Shown: positions 34,492 to 46,063 of the stretch, one piece after another
How the letters are laid out: each line of letters starts with the position of its first letter
How positions within the stretch are numbered: the first letter of the stretch is position 1
Assembly (NCBI GenBank): GCA_016758965.1
Contig: JAEPRB010000092.1
Location: forward strand, 62,001-126,000
Direction: 5' to 3'
Source: Circinella minor
Taxonomy: Eukaryota; Mucoromycota; Mucoromycetes; Mucorales; Lichtheimiaceae
Length of the DNA: 64,000 nt
The notes under the pieces: model-generated
The model's input: only the letters and a program-made list of their open reading frames with translations
Told to the model about the DNA's origin: nothing
Database searches by the model: none
Program-made: the position numbers and the translations under genes

Positions 34492-37280
34492 AACAGTATA
34501 AACCCCAAGTATATGAATTGTTTTGTTTTTTGTTATTGAAAAAATAAAAGAAGAAAGAATTGGCAAATAAAAAAAAAGAATAAAAAGAGGAAAGAGAACA
34601 ACAGTAAAGAATTAGGAAACGCGCTGTTTATTTTATTTCTTTTCAGGGGCTATTATTTCATTGGCAAGCATTCGTACACACACACAACATTGATAACCTC
34701 CAAAAAAGAATGGCGTCTTTCTATATATAATCGGAGGAAAACAGTTCCGGAAGCAAATTTGCCGCCGCCGCCATTTTTTGTATTTTTCAGTCTTTTGATG
34801 TTGGTACCTGTGCGTCTTTCCAAATTTTCAATTGTAGTAAAGGAAAGCAAAAAAAAAAAGACTTTTCGTTAGTTATATATTCAAGAATATATATATACAT
34901 ATATTTATTTTATTAAGTAAACTACAATAATATTAGGAGAGTACATTTTCGATATCAAATATGTTCATTACACATATATTTCAATCGATTATCCTATTTG
35001 TAGGGACCTAAATTATTCTCCTTCAAAAAAAAAAGAAACCAAAAACTTAAAAGATTTCAAAAGTCCCCACAGGTTGAAATATTCTCTTTTCTGATAAAAA
35101 AAAAGCAGTAAAGACTTTATTTTTAATCCCCCAACATTTATATACAAGATACCATTGTTTTTCTTAATCATTTTTGGTCATAAGAAATTTTTATTTATTT
35201 TTACAGATTCTGTTTGTGTATACTTTCAGAAAAAAAATAATCAGATTAATGGTTTTAGGTTGTACGTACAAAAAAAAAGATCATGCATTAACCCGATTTT
35301 GTGATAATATTTTTCCTATCTTTAACTTATTACATTAAATTGATGACGGTATAATTTTATTTCTTTTTTTAAACAATTATTAATATAAGGCAGTACATGA
35401 TCATTACGTAATATATATATTTGTATACATTGAGTTATTTGTTGATTTTTTTTATTCGTAGGAGGAGATGAAAAAGAGGAGGGAAGGAGCAGGAAAGGTG
35501 CAGAAAAAAAAATACACTATAATTGATCGTTATTACTGTCGATCTATGTAAATAAGTAATATGTATTTGATATGAAATTTTTTGATATTACGAATTGTTA
35601 AAAAAAAGCATTATTTTGAAACTGTGTATCTTTTTTCAAAGAAAATAGCATACGTACGTACAAAGTATTCCGCTACATTTTACAGTAATTAGCCGAAGAG
35701 GTGTTATATAAGAGAATGAATGATGAGAATATGTCAATAAGGGAGGGGGGGGAAAGAAGATAATATGTCAATAAAAAAAAAGTGTTGTTTAGTTTACATT
35801 TGCCTATAAACGAACTTAAACGGGGGGAAAAACAGAAAATAATATTCAACAAAAAGTTTTACTAGCCCCTATTCTTCTTGCCTAAGAATGATGGGTGAAA
35901 AAAGTAATGGTAATAGACATTAAAAACTCCTTCTCAGCAAAATATAACAAGTTTACGTACATAGCATTAATACTTTCATAGGTTTCTTCTTTTTCTTCTT
36001 TTTTTATATATACGTATCCCCTTCTTTCTTGTTAACTCCTACATTCATTTTCATCTTAAAAAAAAAAGATCCTCATTATCTACACTTTCTTATATGTAAT
36101 AATCCAATAATGAGATATATGTCATCCAATTATGGAAACATTTTTTGGAGGAGAAGCATGATAGCACTATTTTCATGGATACTAAATATACTTTACTTTT
36201 CTACTCTTTCGTTTTTATTGTACAACATGAAGATACCCCATATGCAATGTATGGATGATCATTTGCTTTTTTATAATAAGCTTTTTTTTTTAAAAAAAAA
36301 AAAAAAATACATAGCTTTGGTTCTCAATATCATGATCTAAAAGCGTAGAAATGTATGAATGGGAAAATAAAATAAGAAATAAAAAGACCCGAGAGTTTTA
36401 TTCCATATTGCAAACTAAAAAGAAAATTCTGCAAGCTTTATTTGTAGAAACATATTGCTTATGATATTTTTTTTTATTTAATAAAACACTGTAGTTTAAA
36501 AATAAGAAAATGTATGTATTACGTATCAGCTTTTTCTGGTTTTTTTTTGTGAAAGGCAATAAAAAAAAAGAAGTAAATTAGGCAATTCAATGCTTTTTAT
36601 GTTTACATGGTAACAAATGCCTTAACATGGGAACGAGTTTATATTCGACTATAGCTCATTGACACAAGTTACTACACATAGGATTGATGAAGTAAATATT
36701 TCTATGTACGTATTTACGTACGTGTCAATTAGTAACATGTATGATACGTAAATATATATACGTCAATTTTATATCACATACGGTTTGAATGTGTATACGT
36801 ATAAAATAATTCTATATATTCGTTTCATTAGATTTGGCGTATTTTAACCTTTTTTTGGACCCTTGATTTGATCACCCCGAGAAGATTTACATACAGAAAT
36901 ACATTGCTTTGAAAATCAATTTTAGTACAAAACAAATAATAATAGTTTTATCAATAAAAAACAAGAAGCACTTGAAGAACTTTACAGATATTTGTTATTA
37001 AAGATTACAAGTAAAGCACAAATAAACTCCAACTCAACTAATTCTTATTATCCATTCTCCAATCCAAGTCAATTATATAGCCTCAAGAAAAAAAAAATTG
37101 GCAATGCTAAAATCTGGATTTTTTTTTTTTTTTTGTTATCGACAATAAGTTCCAATCCAAACCACGTCCAAAGTCTATCAATAATGTATAATTACAATGA
37201 AAAAAAAACATGACATAGAAAAAAAAATAATAATAAAGGGAAAATGAAAATAGATAAGAAAAAAAAAGAGGTAGTTTCTT
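34492..37280. other. Long gene-free stretch between the LRR gene and the bL9m gene
   Basis: About 2.8 kb. Upstream of the LRR gene there is a short GCC-rich stretch (34763-34774). The rest is AT-rich with homopolymers, TACGTA-rich patches (35655, 36710-36750) and a G8 run near 35745. The open frame at 36029-36340 is low in complexity and has no family features. I see no supported gene. Confidence 0.45.
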
Positions 37281-38309
37281 TTAAGCAGCAGCAACAACCA
37301 CCTTGATAGTGACAGGTTTTCCTGCTACTTGAACCTCAACTTCGTGTTCACCCAATGACTTGATACGTTCAGTCTTGAATTGAATCAATTGTTTATCTAC
37401 ATTCAATCCATAATCATCCTTAAGTTTAATTGCAAGATCATCAGCAGTGACAGATCCAAATGTGTTGGTGGTTTCAGGGATAATAGCACGCTTAAATTCA
37501 AGTGCAGAAACGCCGGAAAGAATGGATTCAACTTGGTTTGCTTGTGCTTGTCGCTTGGTAGCTTCAGTAAAAGCACCAGATACCTATATATATATATATA
37601 TTCCCCCAAATGATAATCAGTTAATGACAACATATATTTTGCATAAATACACACATTTTCAATGAATATTTTATTTTTATTTTTTACCTGATCGGCCTTT
37701 AATTGTTCAGCAGAGGCTTTTTTTTGTTGTTCTAATTGTCGGTTGCGTGGTCCATCAAATGCTTTGACATAAGTTGCTTTACCAGTAGGATAAAGAATAT
37801 TACGCATTAAACCAGCTAATTGATATATATTTATGTAAATTACAAAAAATTATTTTAGTCATCAAGAAAAAACCTATAAATCCTTCACTTACTACGCTCT
37901 TTTTCTCGCTTTCCTTTTTTTTTTGCTCTCCAACCCCTCTCTCTATTCCAAAAGCCTTATATATTCAGAATTATTCATTTACTTACGTCGAACAGACACA
38001 ATTTCATCTATTGGAGCCATATAATAACAAAAAAATAAATAGGATTTTAAAATGCTGAATACTATACTCATTATTATTTATTATTTAATGAATTGTTTTT
38101 TTTTACCTTGAAGACCAACACCTTCAATATATTCGTTTAATCGCACCTGGATCGATGCTTTTTTATGGGCATGACGCTATATAGAATAAAAGTGTTAGTC
38201 ATTGTAAAATATATATATATATATATATATATTTAATGCTATATCATACCACAATAATGTTCTTTGGAGAACGAATGAACTGACGCGCGCAAACGAACGG
38301 TAATGACAT
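37281..38309 (-). CDS. MRPL9: Mitochondrial ribosomal protein bL9m
   Basis: Large-subunit mitoribosomal protein of the bacterial L9 family. Five exons: 38309-38250, 38176-38107, 38007-37987, 37815-37688 and 37583-37281, joining to 582 nt (193 residues). Exon 1 encodes a basic presequence (MSLPFVCARQFIRSPKNIIV). The L9 N-terminal domain follows: IQVRLNEYIEGVGLQGDEI, then VRPGLMRNILYPTGKATYV across a 21-nt exon, which is the family's VRPGYARNYLxPxGxA signature. A Lys/Gln-rich helix and the C-terminal domain (IKLKDDYGLNVDKQLIQ, IKSLGEHEVEVQVAGKPVTI) complete it. The 21-nt micro-exon is required to keep the frame. Confidence 0.92.
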
Positions 38310-38787
38310 TTTATATTATATGTATATATATTTTATTTTGTTTTGCTTTGACAACCTTTTTTAAAAAAAAGGCGGAGCTTTTTCTGAATTTTGGCTGTGA
38401 TACAAAAAAAAAAGCTAGGGCCAATAAGAACTGAGGCTTTTTTTTTGGTACCTTTAAATGTCAATAGTTAAGTAAAACTTCTTTTAATAAGTGAGTACGA
38501 ATGAATAAAATCGATCAGCAGAATAAAAAGCTACAATAAATTAATATATGGATAAAAATCAACAACTACTTTTAAAGTGTAGCTTCAATAACTCGCACTA
38601 ATAGAAAAAAAAAACACATTGGTTTCCTACTGTTGTTCTCATGCATACTCTTTTAATAGTTGTACATAATCTTTTTTTGTACATAAAAAAAAAGTATAAA
38701 ATATCATTATAAAAAGCCTTGTTTTTATTAAACTGCAAAGTGTTTTTAATTAAAAGAAAAATGGAAAGAATAAAAACGACTTTATGT
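38310..38787. promoter_or_regulatory. Region between the bL9m start and the DUF4097 gene's 3' end
   Basis: About 480 bp of AT-rich sequence with poly-A/T runs; it would contain the bL9m promoter. No exon supported. Confidence 0.45.
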
Positions 38788-40334
38788 TTAACCAAAAATC
38801 ACTGAGCAACGCCCAATAACAGATGTAAGTTTCACATTGTTTCCAGTTTGTTGAGTCTTGTCACCATAGTAACCACCAACATGGGATGTAGTACGAGATC
38901 TTTCATAATGGATCTTCTCGGGATACTTGCTGCTCTGAATTACTGTTCGACCAATTACGGCGTTAGTCTGGAATGTAGATTCAAATGTATCCGGCTGTTA
39001 TATATAATAGTATGTATAAATCATGTGCAGTTTTTAATATCACATTTCTTTTATCAAATAATATAACGTACATTCTCCCCGTAAAATTTTTTTTTCAATA
39101 TAGTATTAAATATATTACTACGTATTATTATTTTCTATAAGTACTTACCAAAGATAAATCAACATCTCCATTAACTGAAGAAAGCTCCAACTTGTGAGTA
39201 GAATTTCCCGAAATAGACGCAACGTTAACCTCTATCTTTCCGTTTGCAATGGATCCATTAAGCTTTCCTGATAAATTATCAATTCCGGCATCAATATAAC
39301 CATTAGCGGTTGAAAGTGTAATGCTTTTTCCACGTAAACCTCTCGTTGTTATACCGCCGTTTGCAGTTGAGAGTACAACGATACTACCAGTGACGAATTC
39401 ATTTATTGTGATACGTCCATTTCCTGTTTTAAGTAGTAAATTGGAAAATACAGGGCTGTGATTACCATTAATGATAATTATTTGATTAGCAAGTCCAATA
39501 GCAAGAGTTTCCAAAGCCGATGCTGATGAAAGCTTCACTGTAACATCAAGCTTTATATCAATACGTTTGGATGTGAAGAAGCTTGGTTGTTTGACCTATA
39601 TATAAAATGTTATAAATATATACACATACATTAGAATATACATCTAAAGCGTATAATTACAGTACTATACGCATGTTTTATAAGGCATTTAAATAATAAT
39701 AGAAAATAATGTATAGAATGGGAATATAAAACATTTATAACGAAAATAATAACGTGCCTCTAATTCCAAATAAAGTAAATCACCTGACTTTTTCTTTGAT
39801 CGAACTTCAACAAGGTTTTTGTCATTAGGGTCAGCAAAGAAAATATCAAAGCAAACTGTAGTCTCATCAAGACTTTCATCAACGCTCACATTTGCTTCAC
39901 CAACCTGAATATGTTAATTAAAATAAAACAAAAGAAACAGAGAAATTTGATAAAATGATTAATTTACATGTAAAAAAAAAATAATAACAATCAACTGTAT
40001 TACCTGAGACTTGATATATTTATGAGACTTTTGTTCAATCTCTAATCCTTTATAAACTGATGACGGTACTGTGAATTCGGAAGTAACCTTTTCCCACGAA
40101 TCGGAAGCACTGGGAGGGAAATCTGGTTGATCCGACTATAAATTGATGTGATAGTTATAACGGATAAAAAAAGAAATGAAAAAAAGAATAAAGTATGAGT
40201 TATCATAGGTATGTACAGGTATAATATAATATTACGTAGATAGTATTAATAGCTGCATATGATTGATAGCAATAATAACATACATTATCAGATCCTGTTG
40301 GCTTTTGGGAAAAAATGTTAGCAGCGAAGTCCAT
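38788..40334 (-). CDS. DUF4097-type beta-helix repeat protein
   Basis: Five exons: 40334-40284, 40135-40004, 39904-39758, 39595-39149 and 38994-38788, giving 984 nt (327 residues). The largest exon encodes a repeated pattern of short strands with Asn-Gly turns (LLLKTGNGRITINEFVTGSI, VVLSTANGGITTRGLRGKSI, ITLSTANGYIDAGIDNLSGK), which is the right-handed beta-helix signature of DUF4097 (Pfam Adhesin family). The family is common in bacteria and also occurs as uncharacterised fungal proteins; its function is unknown. No signal peptide is evident (MDFAANIFSQKPTGSDN), so a cytosolic protein is likely. The intron after exon 3 must begin with GC (GAG|GCACGT) to keep the frame. Confidence 0.8.
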
Positions 40335-42033
40335 TAAATCTTAGAGTTCAAAAAAAAAATGGATAGAGTTGTAAATGGGTAGAGTTTCTTTTTTTAAAGA
40401 AAGATCGTTGAAGTGTAAAAGAAAATAGAGTAAAAAAAAAAAAGAGGCATGAATTGTTAATCATTTATACTTAAAACCAAGTAGCTTGGCTTGTACGACT
40501 GTCTACATGAGAGCCAAGACAACCGAGTAAACCCTTGAATACAATGGATTTTCCAAATTAATGCATTTTGGACGAAAAAGGAAAATGACATATGCACCAA
40601 GCATTTGTGGCGAATGTGTTTTATGTATTGTCTCTATATATGTACATAAAATCCAAGACATCCGTATGATATTTCTTGGCCTATAATTGATATAGCCAAG
40701 TGACTATCCTAGTATTCATAGTTGAATGACGGTGCTGCTATGCATATAAAACTAATATGCCGGCTTACTCAATATTGGACTAAAGTATTAAAAAAATCAT
40801 CAATTTGATAAAAAAGAATTGTTATGAACCCGAGCTGCTATCTTGGAATTACTGCCTGCTGATCAATCTCAATAAGTGATCTTCCCATCCATTGGGTAAT
40901 CTTGACGTAATATAAAAAGTTTGTCTTTCTAAATACTTTTTTTTGACAACTAGACCGTACTTTTGAGCTTTGCTTATAATATGCTTGCTTATATTTACTG
41001 TATATAATCTTTACAATTATACGTCTCTGTTGTAATACTTTCAATATAACCCTAAAATTTAATACATAAACATAATGATTGATCTTTCAAAACACTTTTA
41101 ATAAGATATAAATAATAATAATTTATGTACGTAGCGAAGTATACAACTGTCTATTGAAGATAGTTAGAAGCAAATTGTTTATTATACTTTTAGATTTTGA
41201 TACGTAGTTTACAAAAAAAAAAGTCCACGACACATGTTTTAAAAGGATCACACTCTAGACAATCAAAATATCACTAGCTTTTTAAACAATATAAAAAAAA
41301 AGAGCATAACAAGCTAAACTCGTTATTATAATACAACTCGTGGATTTTTTTTTCAGTTGGCTCATTTTTTTATACCCTACAGTATTAGGTATGATGATAC
41401 GTAGTTTACTTCTTTTTTTTTTTAATCTCTCATTTTAAAAGGCTGAAAAACATGAATAGTTTATTCATATCATAAATACAGAGGTATTTGTATATAGTTT
41501 CTGGGCAATCCTCACTACCTTAGATAAATCGTGTAGAAGAAGATAGTTCAGTGACCGAAATGAAAATCGTGTAAGCAGTTTACAACTACTACTACGTTAA
41601 TTGACACGGAGTCTTTATATATAACTACTTCTAGTTGCTGTTGGAGTATGTCAAGTGCAAAATGGATGATAACCATGGATTATTTTATCAGCTGTGGTCA
41701 ATGCAAACAGGTGGCAATAATCGAAGGCAATAATGACATTTTACTATTTCACGTATAAGTATTTTATACTTCAAGTAATTAGACATATCTCAAAACTGAT
41801 AATATATAATTATTTTTTCAATACGAGTTTGACTTTATCCGTCTCATCCATTTATATTTTTCGTCACATACACATTATACATGATTTTTTTTTCTTTGAA
41901 AAAAGATTATTCATTATATAATGAACTTGTATATTATTATTATTATTATTAAAAATAAAAAGTAGTTTAACAGTAAGAAAAATCAAACAAATAAATAAAA
42001 AAATAGAAAGCAAATTATTAAGAATAAATAACT
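40335..42033. other. Intergenic region between the DUF4097 gene and ERG2
   Basis: About 1.7 kb. The first part should hold the DUF4097 gene promoter. The sequence is AT-rich with no supported exon; short open frames lack family features. A TTA/ATT repeat lies near 41935-41950. Confidence 0.45.
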
Positions 42034-42899
42034 TTAAATTTTGCCCTTCAAGAATAATTCACCCAAAAGAGCCTTGCCATAAAGACGAACTTGGTTACCA
42101 ATGGTGATAAAATCAACAGTAGAGAAAAGACTGTCAGCGAAACCGAAAGGAAGCATCAATGGGATCCAGCCACGAGCATATTCTAAAGCCCATGCACGTT
42201 CGGGAATCTTATATTGTTGAACTTGTCCACGAGGCAAATGATGCATTTCACCGGGTTGGAAGACCTAATCATTAAATTAAATCATTATTATTAGTATAAT
42301 TCTTTTTCTTTATATATTTCTATAGTGTCCTTTATTATACACTTGCTTTCGTGTATTTGTACTCTTCTATTTCCTGTTTCCTTTTTTTCCCTTCCAATAG
42401 TAACATCCTCCAAATGCAATAATGAATACATGTATTTGATTATTACCTCACGTTCAACTGCACCAGCGGAATAAGCCCATTGTTCACCTTCCAAAATAAT
42501 AAAGTAATCATCGGCAAGGAATCTTCCAGTATGTCCTTCAGTCCCCACTGGTGTACCAAAGATAATGACATATTCAGTAATAGAACCGTGCAAAATCCAC
42601 ATGGAACCCATGGCACCACCAGCATTGTTGAAAACCCATTCTTCCTTTAATTCGACGTGACCAGGATATTCACGGTCAAGATCAGTAGCAATACCGTGCA
42701 TAAGAGCACGAGTGTCATTGGGATATTTGGCAATATTTTCTTGAGCAATTTTTTCGAGAACGTCTTGATCGAAAATATAGAATCGTTCCTTGATTTGATC
42801 AAGACCAATAAATACTGATAAGAGAAGAGAAATGACAAAAAAAATCTTTAACCATTTTGATGTACAACAACTACTTCCTTTAGATTCTTTGGCGGCCAT
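42034..42899 (-). CDS. ERG2: C-8 sterol isomerase ERG2
   Basis: ERG2 moves the double bond from C8 to C7 in ergosterol synthesis in the endoplasmic reticulum; it is the fungal relative of the sigma-1 receptor and a target of morpholine antifungals. Two exons, 42899-42447 and 42264-42034, give 227 residues, the family's usual length. There is an N-terminal membrane anchor (residues about 17-33, WLKIFFVISLLLSVFIGL). Recognisable blocks are EWVFNNAGGAMGSMWILHGS, EYVIIFGTPVGTEGHTGRF, EGEQWAYSAGAVEREVVFQP, GEMHHLPRGQVQQYKIPE and ARGWIPLMLPFGFADSLFST. All conserved parts are intact. Confidence 0.96.
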
Positions 42900-43252
42900 C
42901 TTTTAACAAAAACTGAAAGCAAGGATTGGCTGGGTGATGAAGAAACAAAAAGAAAGTTAAAAAAAAGGTGCGCGCTTTTAAACAAATCAAATGAAACGAG
43001 TTCCTGATATTATTATTTTTTGCTGCTATAGTCTCCGCTTGCTTAAACGGAGCCTGTAATGGCCGGCGTGTGAGGCCGTGCGGATCGTTTAGCAGAGTAC
43101 AGTATTTATAACTCGACTTCGTCGTTACCTTCCATTTTTGGTAACTTTTTGAAGCTTCTGAGCCCGTTGGAGAAACTTGAATCCTCCGCGAAAAATTCAA
43201 GTTTTCGATGTCATCAGCTGTGGGAATTTAGATATATTTTTTTAAGAAAAAA
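42900..43252. other. ERG2 upstream region with a GC-richer patch
   Basis: The first part should be the ERG2 promoter. 43020-43200 is less AT-rich than its surroundings, with short complementary stretches (CTCCGC...ACGGAG, GGCC...GGCC). I cannot assign it to a structured RNA or a known element. Confidence 0.4.
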
Positions 43253-43640
43253 AAAGTCTTTTACAAATTACATGGCAGGTATAAGAATAACAATCAACTG
43301 TTCCAGAGCATAGCGTCTTTCGGATACGCTCTTCATGGTGTATTAAATGCAGGCTGGCAACGGTCCTTCTTGAGTGATTCCAAGAAGAGATCACTTCATT
43401 CAAACAGTGCCTTTTGTATATGCAAAGGGGTTTAGTCTGCTTCTTTTCCGTGTATATTAAGGCAAGGTTGTTATCTCTATATCCCGTTGATAAAGACACA
43501 AGGGAATTATAAAAGGTATGGCATATGATACATTTCTTTTGACAATAGACATCTACATGTTTACTACTTTTATAGATTACATGGGAGGGATTAGAGCAGT
43601 CATCAACTATTCCATAGTGTTTTATCACAAGTCTGTCCCA
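43253..43640. repeat. Diverged direct repeat flanking a 0.3-kb segment upstream of the Tc1-like remnant
   Basis: The segment near 43262-43312 (ACAAATTACATGGCAGG ... AATCAACTGTTCC) resembles 43571-43622 (ATAGATTACATGGGAGG ... CATCAACTATTCC) in the same orientation. The minus strand between them is open for 140 codons and Cys/His-rich, but I recognise no protein family. Confidence 0.45.
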
Positions 43641-43644
43641 CCTA

Positions 43645-44255
43645 ATGACATTGCCCAAAAGCACCGAAATGGAGGAAGTAATGGACTCCTTGACTGAAAC
43701 ATTTCAAAAGGTAACCCTTGCTCCTCCTCAAAAGTATAAAAAGTACGGCCAAGATCAGATCGAACGATTTATTAGGTTGATTCAAGAAGAGGAACTTACA
43801 GTACCGAAATCAGCTGAACAATGCGGTTATTCTTCACAGCAGTGCGTACAAGCTTTAAAACGAGTTCAATGCTGGCTGTGGATCAGTACTGTCAGGTAGA
43901 GTCCAAAAACAAGTCAAGCGTTCCCCAAACAAGCTTTTCCCAGAGCATACAGCATTTTTGATCGACTTATTGACACGAATCCTTCAATCACTCTTGAGGA
44001 AGCTAAACAAAATTTAAGTGAGCATTTTGATGGTCTCCAAGTGTCTCTGTCCAGATTTTTTTAAATCCGATTGAAGAATGTTGGTCCAAAGTCAAGAAAA
44101 ATATCAGAAGAAATCCTCTTAATAAATCTGAGATGCTTACACCACGTATTCCAGAAGTTTGTACGCAGGTCACTATTGCTGACTGTAATGACTGGATAAA
44201 ACATGCTGAAACCTATTGGGAAAGGTGTCTTCAAAAGGAACTTGGCTTGAAATAA
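43645..44255 (+). pseudogene. Tc1/mariner-type (DDE_3) transposase, internally deleted and frameshifted
   Basis: The first frame (43645-43890) carries an N-terminal HTH part (YGQDQIERFIRLIQEEELTV, SAEQCGYSSQQCVQALKRV) and then shifts. A second stretch (about 43925-44060) reads FPRAYSIFDRLIDTNPSITL then EEAKQNLSEHFDGLQVSLSR. Directly after it, in another frame, is the C-terminal signature FLNPIEECWSKVKKNIRRNP (44058-44117), LTPRIPEVCTQVTIADCNDW and WERCLQKELGLK with a stop at 44253-44255. The central catalytic part between SVSLSR-like and LNPIEECW segments is missing. The element is therefore dead. No convincing terminal inverted repeats were found. Confidence 0.82.
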
Positions 44256-44313
44256 CCAACATCTCAAAGAGCACCTAACAAACAGTAACAAAATACATAA
44301 AACAATAAAACAA

Positions 44314-44425
44314 TTGTCTTAAAAAAAAAGAACAAATCGTCTCAAAAAAATGTGTCTTAAAAAAAGCATGAAATCGTCTGAAAAATTAATTTGATTGGTC
44401 TAAAAAAAATTGTAAATCGTCTCGA
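44314..44425. repeat. Short interspersed TCGTCT/TGTCTTAAAAAA repeats
   Basis: About six spaced copies of a (T)CGTCT or TTGTCT(T/C) motif, each followed by an A run, lie just downstream of the Tc1-like remnant. They may be subterminal repeats of that element. Confidence 0.5.
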
Positions 44426-44459
44426 TTTCAAGTGAAAATACGGAATAAATTCATTTAAT

Positions 44460-46063
44460 AAAAAATGAGTTTCTGAGGTTGTTTTCCATGCTAAACTTTC
44501 ATGTCCACTTTGCTCGATATTTAGTAAACCTTCCAAAATTTGTCCTGAACATCATACATACATTGCTTTTTTTACGATATGTTGACGAAGTATTATTTTG
44601 GGCCCAAAACTAGCAGATACACAGTAGAAAATTTAATGTCTCATTTACTCTCAACGTTCACGAACTGGCTGAAATCTTTATGGCACATTGGAAGCCATAA
44701 TTTTGAAAGTGAGCCACTATATAAAAATGAGGCATCTAATTTTGATATTGGGTTGTATCAAATGAATATAAGCTAACAGATAATAAAAATGACTATGATA
44801 TAAATGAAGAATAATAATAAATTTGTTATTTTATGATTGTTTATATCCAAAGAAATAATTATATAGACCAAATCTTTTTTTTTTATAATTTTTTTTGCTT
44901 TCCACACAATTTGTCTCAAAATATCAAATGGATGCTTGATCCAAGCTTGACATTCTTAGGCACCAATTTGTAACAATCCTATATTTTGTAGACCGGTAGC
45001 TTAAATTTGCTTGGCATGGCTCGATTTGGATGGTCAAATTTAACTTCCAACGCTGTATACGTAATATAAAAAAAATGACTCTACTATAACGGCACTCGCT
45101 TTATTTGACGTTTCTTTTTATAACTCGTACTTTCCAAACACTGGGAACTTTTACTAAACTTGAACAGCTAGCTAGACTACATCAACAAATAATTTCATTG
45201 GAGGCTAAAATGACTCGTTGCTTGCCGTTTCATGCAGATTAACATTCTTTAAAATAATATAAAGTTACTCCTCCTCAGCTAAAAAAAAATATCGAGATTA
45301 TCCGATACGTATTATAGAATAATGATTAAATTCTTCGATCTAACTTTTAAATCAAAAACCATTCACTTTATTTTCACTTTGTATAAAATTAACAGTTTAA
45401 TAAACCATGAAGATATTTTTATTACTTTCAAGTGAGATACATAGTTCAGGAAGGAGAGAGAAAGAGGCTAATTAAAAGTCTTGAAGATAATAAAGAAAGT
45501 TATATCAAATAACTAATTCAATTGATCAAATAGTCAGTGTGCACCAATTGTTATTTTGCAAGGAGAAGAAACGATCGTATTCATACGTACTAAATATTTG
45601 ATTATCTATTTCCTCAATGCGAATCCACTTTCGGGTAAAAATGTATTTTATTATGATTGGCAAAGGTAAACTTAATTATTATTCCTTGTATTAAAAACAC
45701 TTCTGGTACTGCTTTATTTAAAATAATTATAATAACAACAATACACTTGTTATATCAATAAAAAATATAAAAGAGAAAAAGAAAGAAAGAAAGAAAGAGA
45801 GATGTAAAACGCAAAGAGAGGGGTAATAATATATAGTCTTTTGCTATTATTATTGCAAATGGCTAGAAAAGTAATCGATGAAAAAAAAAAGAAATCTATT
45901 AGGAAGTATATAATCGAAAATATTTTTTGTTTTTGTTGTTTTTGTTTGTTTGCTTTTTTGGTGGAAAGTCATATGTAAGGAGTATGTAGTATTGGCAAAG
46001 TTAGATATTGAAAGTAAGAAAAAAAAAGGGGAATTGAAATAATGTACGTAAATAAAAATTAAA
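44460..46063. other. Gene-free stretch between the Tc1 remnant and the Crypton gene
   Basis: About 1.6 kb of AT-rich sequence, with a GAAA-repeat near 45775-45802. No exon or repeat boundary can be supported. Confidence 0.4.

Noticed and set aside
34760..34775. GCC-repeat near the LRR gene considered as a CpG-type regulatory element
   Set aside because: Only a few units; nothing else supports a function.
36029..36340. 103-codon plus-strand frame in the long gap before bL9m
   Set aside because: Hydrophobic, low-complexity, with poly-A tracts, no recognisable domain and no splice partners.
43020..43110. GC-richer patch considered as a structured RNA or tRNA
   Set aside because: Short stems can be drawn, but no cloverleaf, anticodon arm or conserved box motif is present.
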